Source: Candidatus Gastranaerophilales bacterium (GTDB taxonomy: Bacteria; Cyanobacteriota; Vampirovibrionia; Gastranaerophilales; Gastranaerophilaceae). Taken from it: 64,000 nt of DNA. The stretch lies in NCBI GenBank assembly GCA_910586855.1, contig CAJUJH010000001.1, positions 248,001 to 312,000 on the forward strand. Direction: 5' to 3'. Positions 15,542 to 22,713 of the stretch are shown here, piece after piece (position 1 is the first letter of the stretch; each line of letters begins with the position of its first letter). The translations under genes were made by a program, and so were the position numbers. Below the pieces are notes generated by a model. It was not told the DNA's origin and made no database searches. It worked only from the letters and a program-made list of their open reading frames with translations.

Positions 15542-15826
15542 ATGGTTATGTTTAATCCGCCGCACCCGGGAATCATCCTTGGTGAAGATTGTATTAAGCC
15601 TCTTGGGCTTACAATTAAAGAGGCTGCATTTAAACTTGGGGTTACAAGACAAAATTTATCAGATATTGTAAACGGTAAAACTGCAATATCCCCGGCTATG
15701 GCTTTAAAAATTGCAAAAGCCTTCAATTCAGACCCTGAATTTTGGCTTAATATGCAGCTTAAATATGACCTTTGGCAGGCTAGGCAAAAAACAAACCTGG
15801 ATAATGTTCAGGTAATTGCAATGTAA
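15542..15826 (+). CDS. higA: Antitoxin HigA (XRE family)
   Basis: A 94-residue HigA with the family start NPPHPGIILGEDCIKPLGLTIKEAAFKLGVTRQNLSDIVNGK and an intact helix-turn-helix, then ISPAMALKIAKAFNSDPEFWLNMQ. It binds HigB and represses the operon. AGGGG lies upstream; ATG 15542 or 15548 may be used. The gene is 22 bases behind higB and complete, so the pair looks functional. Confidence 0.92.
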   Translation: MVMFNPPHPGIILGEDCIKPLGLTIKEAAFKLGVTRQNLSDIVNGKTAISPAMALKIAKAFNSDPEFWLNMQLKYDLWQARQKTNLDNVQVIAM

Positions 15827-15833
15827 TTAGCAA

Positions 15834-17147
15834 TTACACCTTCTTTACCAATTCCCCTTTAGATACCATCTTATGTCCTTTAATATAAACATAATCGGGG
15901 CGTTCTTTATTAATTACATCGCTATAGGTTTCATTATCTTGAAGTTTAAATACATTAAAATCAGCGTCTTTACCTTCTTCAAGGGTGCCTATAATATTAT
16001 CAAGCCTTAAAATTTTCGCAGGGTATTTTGTTAAATATTCTATAACTTCAATCGGGTTCAATTGCCCGTTATTCACATATTTTACCTCATTTAAAAGGCT
16101 TAAATCCGGGTTAAATGCAAGACTGTTTGTTCCAAATCCGAATTTTTTTGGAAAATATTTAATAACTGTTTCAAAGTCAAGCTTTTTGTGGTGTAAAAAG
16201 TCGCTAACCCTTGGGCAATAAACAAAAGAAACTGAATTATCTTTTAAAATCTCTAAATCCTCATCAGTTAAATAATTGCCGTAGCTTGCAAGTAATCTTT
16301 TATTTATAGCGCCAAGTTCATCCAAATAAACAACAGGGCTTACCCCTTTGATATTAGGTTCAAACTTTTTATTTCCTGTAAAGCTGTTTAAAATATCAAC
16401 GTCAGAAAACCCGAATTTCAGCCAATCCATTTCATCTTGGCTTTCAGCCAGCCTTACCGTCATTAAAATATTATTCTTCTTGCAGTATTTTGTAAGCGTT
16501 TTAAATAATCTTTTATGAACAGAGCACACACTGTGCGGAGCAACGCCCACAAACGTATTATCGGATTTTTGTTTTAAAAGTTTATCAATCTTTTTTTGAA
16601 TAGTGCGAAATTCTTCTTTGGATGAATCTGGTGAATCGGAGAAAAGTTCAAAGAAAAGATAAGTTTTAATTGGAATTTCATTTAAAACATCAAAATATTT
16701 ACTTTCTTTTGAAAGCTGTGCCACACAGGTTGTGCCGTTTAATAAGGATAATTCCAATCCCTTTTTAAAAGAATGAATTTTTTCATTTCTGCCAAGACAG
16801 AAATATTCACTTAAAAGGTTTGCAAGCCTTGAAATAAAAGCAGTTTTGCTTATTCCTGCAACAAAATAATGTTTTTTAAAATTAACAAAAATTCTTTTGA
16901 TTAAATATTTCAATCCTCTGGATTTTATTTTGCCGACTTCTGTGTACTGCAGGTGATTATGCAGGTTTATAAACCCGGGCGTTATAACAGAATTTCCAAA
17001 ATCCTTATGGTGTTTAATTGAATTAATATCCAAATTTTCAGTTTTAATGATTTCCTGCACCTTGCCTTCATCTGCAATTAGGGTGCAATCTTCATATAAA
17101 TTGCCATCTGCTGCTATTATCCATTTTGCACTATAGCCCTTGGACAT
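15834..17147 (-). CDS. Amidohydrolase-family protein with missing metal ligands
   Basis: A 437-residue protein of the ATZ/TRZ amidohydrolase group, whose members deaminate or dechlorinate rings. The N-terminal beta sandwich and GFINLHNHLQY (first metal motif HxH) are kept, and VGVAPHSVCSV matches the substrate-binding His. The three later ligands seem lost: VRLAES has Arg for His, LASYGNYL has Tyr for His, and FGTNSLAFN has Asn for Asp. The C-terminal GTLEEGKDADFNVF part is normal. The reading frame is intact, so it is either a diverged enzyme with new metal sites or an inactive homologue. It converges on higA with a seven-base gap. Confidence 0.78.
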   Translation of the reverse strand: MSKGYSAKWIIAADGNLYEDCTLIADEGKVQEIIKTENLDINSIKHHKDFGNSVITPGFINLHNHLQYTEVGKIKSRGLKYLIKRIFVNFKKHYFVAGISKTAFISRLANLLSEYFCLGRNEKIHSFKKGLELSLLNGTTCVAQLSKESKYFDVLNEIPIKTYLFFELFSDSPDSSKEEFRTIQKKIDKLLKQKSDNTFVGVAPHSVCSVHKRLFKTLTKYCKKNNILMTVRLAESQDEMDWLKFGFSDVDILNSFTGNKKFEPNIKGVSPVVYLDELGAINKRLLASYGNYLTDEDLEILKDNSVSFVYCPRVSDFLHHKKLDFETVIKYFPKKFGFGTNSLAFNPDLSLLNEVKYVNNGQLNPIEVIEYLTKYPAKILRLDNIIGTLEEGKDADFNVFKLQDNETYSDVINKERPDYVYIKGHKMVSKGELVKKV

Positions 17148-17208
17148 CTTTGAATACGCTCCTTTTATAGCCCTTAGTTATTATATAAGCTTTTATTATA
17201 ATAAATTT

Positions 17209-17559
17209 TTACAATAATTGCAAATAACCTTTTTTTGTTATCTTTAAATATCCCTCGCCCCATTTTTTCATTTCCAGAATTATTGGAATTAAGGTTTTTC
17301 CAAGTTGTGTGAGGCTGTATTCCACTTTTGGCGGTACAACGGGGTGCACTTTTCTTTTGATAATCCCGTCATTTTCAAGCTCGCGAAGCTGTCCTATAAG
17401 CATTTTCGGGGTTACACCTTTCAATAGCTTTTGCAGTTCGCTGTATCTTAAAATCCTGTTTTCATAAAGATACCAAATAATTATTGTTTTATATTTACCG
17501 CCAATTACACCAAGCGTTATTCCAACCGGACAATTAAACTTTTCAACTTTGTTTTTCAT
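17209..17559 (-). CDS. HxlR-family transcriptional regulator
   Basis: A 116-residue winged helix-turn-helix protein of the HxlR/YodB group. Seen: CPVGITLGVIGGKYKTIIIWYL (Cys near the N-terminus is typical of redox-sensing members), RYSELQKLLKGVTPKMLIGQLRELENDGIIKRKVHPVVPPKVEYSLTQLG (split by family norm). It is divergent from a flavin reductase, the common target of this family. AAATACT and AGTATTT (17606, 17641) in the shared gap may form the operator. Confidence 0.9.
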   Translation of the reverse strand: MKNKVEKFNCPVGITLGVIGGKYKTIIIWYLYENRILRYSELQKLLKGVTPKMLIGQLRELENDGIIKRKVHPVVPPKVEYSLTQLGKTLIPIILEMKKWGEGYLKITKKGYLQLL

Positions 17560-17661
17560 ATAGACCGCCTATTTTATCTTTTTATATAGTATATAACAAA
17601 AAAGTAAATACTTGTATAAAATATAAAAATATATAAAAATAGTATTTGAAAGGAAAAAACT

Positions 17662-18324
17662 ATGAAAAAGAAAATTTATATAATAAATGGCAGCCCAAGA
17701 AAAAACCGGAACACTGATAAAATGTGCAAAAGCTTTGCTGATGGCGTAAAAGCAGCAGGGGGCGAAGCTGAAATAATCCGTCTTTATGATATTGATTTTA
17801 AAGGCTGCTACAGCTGTTTTGCCTGTAAATTATTGAATGGTGCAAATTATGGAAGATGCGCATACCCGGATGGGCTTAAAAACATATTGGAAAAAGTTTC
17901 AATGGCTGATGGCGTGGTTTTTGCTTCTCCTGTTTATTTTGGTGATGTTTCAGGGGTTATGAAAATGTTTATTGAAAGGCTTGTATTTCCGTTTATCCGA
18001 TATGATGAAAATTTTACTGCAATTCCTCCTAAAAAACTCAAAACTGCCGTAATTTACACAATGAATGTGGATGAAAAAATATTTAATGAAGATTATATTG
18101 GAAAAACCTGCCCTGGGGCACTGCAGATTTTTGAAAATTGGATAGAAAAAATTTATGAAAAGCCTGAAAGAATCTGTGCATTTAACACTTATCAGTTCCC
18201 AGATTATAATAAATACTTTTCAAAAATTTGGGATGAAAAAGATAAAAAACGACAGCTGGATGAAGTTTTCCCGAATGACCTTAAAAAAGCCTATTTGGCA
18301 GGAAAGAAAATGGTTTTAGGCTAA
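17662..18324 (+). CDS. NADPH-dependent FMN reductase / flavodoxin-fold protein
   Basis: A 220-residue flavodoxin-fold oxidoreductase. The N-terminal phosphate-binding loop reads IINGSPRKNRNTDKM, then CYSCFACK, VVFASPVYFGDVSGVMKMFIERL matches the family core. Members reduce quinones or nitro compounds, or act as iron-sulfur flavoproteins. AAAGGAAA lies 7 bases before the ATG. It is divergent from the HxlR regulator, which probably controls it in response to electrophile or thiol stress. Confidence 0.87.
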   Translation: MKKKIYIINGSPRKNRNTDKMCKSFADGVKAAGGEAEIIRLYDIDFKGCYSCFACKLLNGANYGRCAYPDGLKNILEKVSMADGVVFASPVYFGDVSGVMKMFIERLVFPFIRYDENFTAIPPKKLKTAVIYTMNVDEKIFNEDYIGKTCPGALQIFENWIEKIYEKPERICAFNTYQFPDYNKYFSKIWDEKDKKRQLDEVFPNDLKKAYLAGKKMVLG

Positions 18325-18353
18325 AAAACTCAAAGGGTCAAGATGTTGAAATT

Positions 18354-19766
18354 TTATTTTACAACCCTTAAATTTGGTTTTCTGGATGTTTTTTGTTCCA
18401 GAATATAACAATTTAGTATTGCTATATTTATCCAGAAAATTATTTGTAACTGCGGGCGAAACCACACTGTGTCAAACATTCCATGTGCCATTGTTGCAAA
18501 AATTGTAAGTACAACACAAAATATCATAACCCTTGCAACAGAAGGTGTATTATCGTCTAAAACCACCTTTATACCTTTATATACTGAATAAATAATAAAT
18601 GCTAAGAAAAGAATCAGGGCGAAAATTCCGCCTTCAACGGCAATTTCTAAAGGTACGCAATAGGTGCCAAGCGCATCAAAACCTGTTTTCATATAAAGCC
18701 CGTAAATTTCCCTGAAATTCAAGTTTCCTAAACCCACACCAAGAAAGGGATTATCCTTAAACATATTAAATGAAGCCTCGTAAACGTTCATTCTGAATGA
18801 TATGGAAGAATCTCCCCTGAATTGGAAAATGGATGTAAAACGTCTTGAAATTGAAGGAGTGAACGCAATTATTGCAACAGCCCCGGCGATAATTCCTGCT
18901 AATAGGTTTTTATAGCGTTTTTTAATATGTGAAAATCCGCCGTAGACTTTTTTAACATAATAAAATAATGCTAAACCCAAAATCCCAAAAAACGCCAATA
19001 GTCCTAAATACGCCCCTCTGCATCCTGTAAAAATTATCGCAGCAAGGTTAAGTAAAAATAATCCGCCAAAAATCCCTATTCTAGCCTTATCTTGTTTTAG
19101 AAAATTTAAGCCAAAATATGCAAAAATACTTGATAAACCGGTTATTAAATACCCTCCTAAAAGGTTTGGATTAGATGGTTTTAATGTGCCAAAAGCCCTT
19201 GACATCAGCTGGTTTACATTACTCATTTTGGATGTATCCACCCATCCTGCAAGCGCTTCCACCTTGTTAAAATGCTGAAATACAGCAACTATGCTCTCAT
19301 AAGACATAATAACCGCAATTAAAAATACCGTTGGTAAAATTTTCTTTTTATTATTTAAGAAAAAATAAACGCTCATAAAATAAAAAAGAAAATAAGTAAC
19401 GTTTTTAAAAAACCCTTTAAGGCTTAATACAAAAAGACTTGAGCCAAAAAGTGCCACAATCAATACTAAAAAATAAAGTATAAAAAATACATCAATTTTT
19501 GAAATTTTAATACTCTCGCCCTGCTTAAAACAAAGCCTGATAATATTAAGTGCAGCAAATAAAAGTGCCAATACGCCAATAACACCGCTTCCCATACAGC
19601 AGGTAGAAATAATTGTCAATAAAAAAACAATCCAGATTAATGTATCAAGTTTTGAAAAAAATATACTGTCCCGTACAAATGCTGCCAGCTTTGAGTTTTG
19701 AACAGCACAAAATCCTTTGTTTATTAAATTTAAAAATAAACTATTAGTGAACATCCTGATTTTCAT
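18354..19766 (-). CDS. O-antigen ligase / polymerase family membrane protein
   Basis: A 470-residue protein with about ten to twelve hydrophobic helices and the O-antigen ligase (Wzy_C) domain: FTGCRGAYLGLLAFFGIL and the periplasmic loop with RFTSIFQFRGDSSISFRMNVYEASFNMFKDNPFLGVGLGNL (partly quoted in pieces). Such proteins join or polymerise surface sugars at the outer face of the inner membrane. The start overlaps the end of the DUF4330 gene by 23 bases; ATG 19754 is an alternative. The gene is the last of a block with a heptose-kinase-like gene. Confidence 0.87.
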   Translation of the reverse strand: MKIRMFTNSLFLNLINKGFCAVQNSKLAAFVRDSIFFSKLDTLIWIVFLLTIISTCCMGSGVIGVLALLFAALNIIRLCFKQGESIKISKIDVFFILYFLVLIVALFGSSLFVLSLKGFFKNVTYFLFYFMSVYFFLNNKKKILPTVFLIAVIMSYESIVAVFQHFNKVEALAGWVDTSKMSNVNQLMSRAFGTLKPSNPNLLGGYLITGLSSIFAYFGLNFLKQDKARIGIFGGLFLLNLAAIIFTGCRGAYLGLLAFFGILGLALFYYVKKVYGGFSHIKKRYKNLLAGIIAGAVAIIAFTPSISRRFTSIFQFRGDSSISFRMNVYEASFNMFKDNPFLGVGLGNLNFREIYGLYMKTGFDALGTYCVPLEIAVEGGIFALILFLAFIIYSVYKGIKVVLDDNTPSVARVMIFCVVLTIFATMAHGMFDTVWFRPQLQIIFWINIAILNCYILEQKTSRKPNLRVVK

Positions 19767-20319
19767 TCACCTGTTTTTCGATATCTTTATTCACAGTGCC
19801 GTTTTCAGCCTTTTTTGAAACTGAAATATTTGATACAATACCGTTTAACCTGTAATCAACCCCTTCTAATGTAACAGGCAAACCGATTTTAATCTTATTT
19901 CCGCCTACAACCGCACCATCTTTGGTGATTTTAGCATCATCCTCAACGGTCACCAAAAAGTCATAATTAAATGGAGATGTTACGTCATCCACAACCTTAT
20001 AACCGCCTGTAGATGTTGGCATCATAACCTTTTTTCTGTCATAGTTTACGTTTGTAATTTTTAATTTTGTATATGGAACATTCCTAATTGTAATAAAGGT
20101 TTCATCCCCTGTTTCAAACGGTGAATTGTTGCTTGTTACAACAACTCCCCTAAAATATACTTCTATATCTACCTTTGTACTTGCTTCAATCTGATTGCTT
20201 GAAGTTGCTCTTTTTCCTGCAAATGTCACAGCACCCACAATCAGAGCTATTAAAACTATTAAAATAATTATGATATCAAGCGGTCTTAGCTTCTTTAGCA
20301 TTTTTGTAAAAATTTCCAA
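19744..20319 (-). CDS. DUF4330 family membrane-anchored protein
   Basis: A 191-residue protein with one N-terminal membrane helix (LDIIIILIVLIALIVGAVTFA) after a basic start, followed by a beta-rich outer domain (VDIEVYFRGVVVTS, ETFITIRNVPYTKLKITNV, GNKIKIGLPVTLEGVDYRLNGIV). It matches DUF4330, found mainly in cyanobacteria, function unknown. The start is TTG with AAGGAG seven bases upstream, inside the stop region of the preceding kinase gene, so translation is probably coupled. Position between kinase and ligase suggests a role in surface polysaccharide export. Confidence 0.8.
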   Translation of the reverse strand: MEIFTKMLKKLRPLDIIIILIVLIALIVGAVTFAGKRATSSNQIEASTKVDIEVYFRGVVVTSNNSPFETGDETFITIRNVPYTKLKITNVNYDRKKVMMPTSTGGYKVVDDVTSPFNYDFLVTVEDDAKITKDGAVVGGNKIKIGLPVTLEGVDYRLNGIVSNISVSKKAENGTVNKDIEKQVNENQDVH

Positions 20320-20320
20320 T

Positions 20321-21376
20321 TCATATCTCCTTAATATTATTAAGTTCAGATTTTAATTCTTCTAAATTTGTTGTATGGCAGCCAAATTGTCTTATAACAA
20401 TACTTGCAGCCAAATTGCCAACTACCATGGCTTCAACAGGGCTCATTCCGGCGCATAGTGCAAGTGTAAACGCTGCAACCACGGTATCGCCCGCCCCTGT
20501 TACATCAAAAACTTCCTTTTTATTGAACGCAGGAATTTGTGTCATAACGGTTTTGCAGCAAGCTTTTGAAGCCTCCTTCGTATTGCCGTTAGAATCGCAG
20601 TGGTTTTCAAATAATACCATTCCTTTTTCACCGCGTGTAATAAGGGTGTATTTAAGCCCCAATTTTTCTGCAAAATCCTGTCCTGCCTTTTTTAGTGTCT
20701 CTTCATCATTTATAAAATACCCGAGAAATTTTTCGCTGTCTGGCTGATTTGGTGTAATTGCTGTAACGCCTTTATATCTTTCCATTGAGGTTTGAATATC
20801 AGCAACAATTATCTTGCCGTAAGCCTTAGCCGTCTCAATTGCAGTTGTAATAACGTTTTGAGTCAAACACCCGAGATGATAGTCTGAAAGAATTACCCCA
20901 TCATACAAAGGAATGGCTTTTTTAATATTTTCAATAACTTTTGCCTCAATCTCAGGCGACAAAGGCATTTTCGTTTGTCTGTCAATTCTTACAATTTGCT
21001 GGGTTATACTTTGTGAACAGGAACCTGAAATCCTTGTTTTTGTAGTAGTTTTGCGGGTTTTATCAACTACCATAAAATCGGTATTTATCTTAGCATCATT
21101 TAGCGCTTTAGTTAAAACTCCGCCGTAATAATCATCTCCCAAAACACCGATAGCACCCGCTTTTCCGCAATTTAAAGACGAGATATTATGTGCAGCATTT
21201 GAAGCCGTTCCCAGGATTATTTTTGTTTCAGAATGCTGCAAAATTAAAACCGGAGCCTCGCGGGAAATTCTCTCGGTTTGTCCAAATACCATCTCATCAA
21301 TCGCAAAATCGCCTATAATAAGGATTTTAGGCTCTTTTAATTTATCCAGATTCTTTAAAATTTCAGATTTTTTCAT
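20321..21376 (-). CDS. PfkB-family kinase, heptose-7-phosphate kinase-like (RfaE1 type)
   Basis: A 351-residue PfkB sugar kinase most like the kinase half of HldE/RfaE. Seen: LIIGDFAIDEMVFGQTERISREAPV, LGTASNAAHNISSL, the anion hole and catalytic base in FDVTGAGDTVVAAFTLAL. HldE kinases phosphorylate D-glycero-D-manno-heptose 7-phosphate for lipopolysaccharide core. The nucleotidyltransferase half is absent, as in two-gene forms. It heads the block kinase-DUF4330-ligase with one-base spacing and overlap. Another PfkB substrate cannot be excluded. Confidence 0.85.
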   Translation of the reverse strand: MKKSEILKNLDKLKEPKILIIGDFAIDEMVFGQTERISREAPVLILQHSETKIILGTASNAAHNISSLNCGKAGAIGVLGDDYYGGVLTKALNDAKINTDFMVVDKTRKTTTKTRISGSCSQSITQQIVRIDRQTKMPLSPEIEAKVIENIKKAIPLYDGVILSDYHLGCLTQNVITTAIETAKAYGKIIVADIQTSMERYKGVTAITPNQPDSEKFLGYFINDEETLKKAGQDFAEKLGLKYTLITRGEKGMVLFENHCDSNGNTKEASKACCKTVMTQIPAFNKKEVFDVTGAGDTVVAAFTLALCAGMSPVEAMVVGNLAASIVIRQFGCHTTNLEELKSELNNIKEI

Positions 21377-21407
21377 ACAAAAATTTTACCATAAAAACAT
21401 TTTTCAA

Positions 21408-21608
21408 CTATTCCAAGTCGTAAAAACCGCTTTTTCCTTCAAATTTTCTTACGCTGTACAGCATTAATTCTGCCATACAAACCATTACGGTGTCTGCATT
21501 TCCGTGTTCTGTCCAAAGCTCAAAAACCTCTGATAAAAATTTTATTCTTTTATAAAAATCTCTTAAATCCTCAATATTTTCTATATTTGCACCGCAATTT
21601 TTCGTCAT
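21408..21608 (-). CDS. Small protein of unknown function
   Basis: A 66-residue acidic helical protein (IENIEDLRDFYKRIKFLSEVFELWTEHGNADTVMVCMAELMLYSVRKFEGKSG in parts). ATG 21608 has AAAGGAG eight bases upstream; the GTG at 21617 is less likely. Its helices with a single conserved-looking WTEHGNAD turn match no family I know. It is divergent from an XRE-like gene, and two palindromes of the GTAAAT type lie between, so it is probably under that repressor. Confidence 0.5.
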   Translation of the reverse strand: MTKNCGANIENIEDLRDFYKRIKFLSEVFELWTEHGNADTVMVCMAELMLYSVRKFEGKSGFYDLE

Positions 21609-21645
21609 AATTTTCACTCCTTTGCTTAATAAATGTTTAAATTTA

Positions 21646-21694
21646 GTAAATTAATAAATTTACAATGACATTTTAATAATTTACATGGTAAATA
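21646..21694. promoter_or_regulatory. Two palindromic operators between divergent small genes
   Basis: GTAAATT-AATA-AATTTAC (21646-21663) and AATTTAC-ATG-GTAAATA (21678-21694) share the same half-site, 32 bases apart. They fit a dimeric repressor such as the adjacent helix-turn-helix protein. Confidence 0.5.
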
Positions 21695-21733
21695 TTATTT
21701 GGTATTTTGTCAACAATAAAATAAAATTTTCTT

Positions 21734-21949
21734 ATGTTAATGGATGCAAATACGCAAATAAGAGTGCTTTTAGCTCAAAAAAAATCCAGCATAACAAAAC
21801 TTGCTGCCTTAATAGCGAATAGAACCGGCAAAAATTGCTCTAAGCAAAACCTTTCAAACAAACTTCGCAAAGGTACGATAAGGTATGACGAAATGCTTGT
21901 TATAGCTGATATTTTAGGTTTTGAAATTAAATTTGAAGGGAAAAAATAA
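21734..21949 (+). CDS. Small XRE-like helix-turn-helix protein
   Basis: A 71-residue protein with a helix-turn-helix: TQIRVLLAQKKSSITKLAALIANRTGKNCSKQNLSNKLRKG, then IRYDEMLVIADILGFEIKFE, the ending typical of short phage-like LLM/XRE regulators. There is no ribosome site at ATG 21734 (ATG 21740 is also possible). It likely binds the two palindromes upstream and controls itself and the divergent small gene. Confidence 0.7.
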   Translation: MLMDANTQIRVLLAQKKSSITKLAALIANRTGKNCSKQNLSNKLRKGTIRYDEMLVIADILGFEIKFEGKK

Positions 21950-22086
21950 TTTAGATTTTGTGTCCACGCGGTGTAGCTTATTGCTCTGTTTGAATTTTAT
22001 GCAAAATCTGCCAGCTGCTTAAAAATGACACCGCAAATAAAATTATTTACGCATTTTAACAAAATGTATTTTCAATATGAGGAAAA

Positions 22087-22713
22087 ATGAAAGTAAATAA
22101 TATAAATACAGCAGCTGCTTTTACCCGTGCTATAAGGCTTTTGGACGGACAAGCAAATCGTATTTCAAAATATGACGATGAAAAAATGAGCTCAATTAGA
22201 GAGTTGCAAAAAGTTTTAAACAGCAGAGAATCGGAAATTCACCCTGATAATACGGCACAAAAAATTAGAAATTTTTTCAAAGAAATTTTAGGTGATTATA
22301 ATGGTGAAAACGGTATTATAATCAGACCTTTCGGCAGAAAGATAATACTTTTTTCAGGCAAAGAGGCAGATAAACTCAAACAGCTGGATGCCCAGGCTGC
22401 ATATACGAAAGACCAGGTAGACCGTTCTTGTCATGTGAAGCGCAAAAGAAAGGATTTAATTATTCAAAACGCCAAAAAGAAGGTGGAAACCGGTGCTTTG
22501 GATATGCTGGAAAATGGCGGAAACAATAAACCAAATAGTACTTTAGAAATATCATTTAAAGATAAATTTGTAAAAAACTCTGAATTTGAAACTCAGCAGG
22601 AAATTGAGACTATTTCATATATGTCAAAACACCACGCTGGAGGTGATTTTGCAGAAAATGATTTCGGTGTTCCTTATTATAATTCTACAGAATACGCTTC
22701 AATAGATATTTAA
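22087..22713 (+). CDS. Hypothetical protein with Asn/Ile-rich N-terminus
   Basis: A 208-residue protein of no recognised family. It starts MKVNNINTAAAFTRAIRLLDGQ, then has charged helical stretches and a central LGDYNGENGIIIRPFGRKIILFSGKEAD segment that looks like a short beta hairpin. No signal peptide or membrane span. The N-terminal pattern (basic residue, Asn/Ile run, then an aromatic) recurs in two other orphan proteins of this window (61599, 62488). GAGGAAAAA precedes the ATG. It converges with mutS2, overlapping by four bases. Confidence 0.6.
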   Translation: MKVNNINTAAAFTRAIRLLDGQANRISKYDDEKMSSIRELQKVLNSRESEIHPDNTAQKIRNFFKEILGDYNGENGIIIRPFGRKIILFSGKEADKLKQLDAQAAYTKDQVDRSCHVKRKRKDLIIQNAKKKVETGALDMLENGGNNKPNSTLEISFKDKFVKNSEFETQQEIETISYMSKHHAGGDFAENDFGVPYYNSTEYASIDI

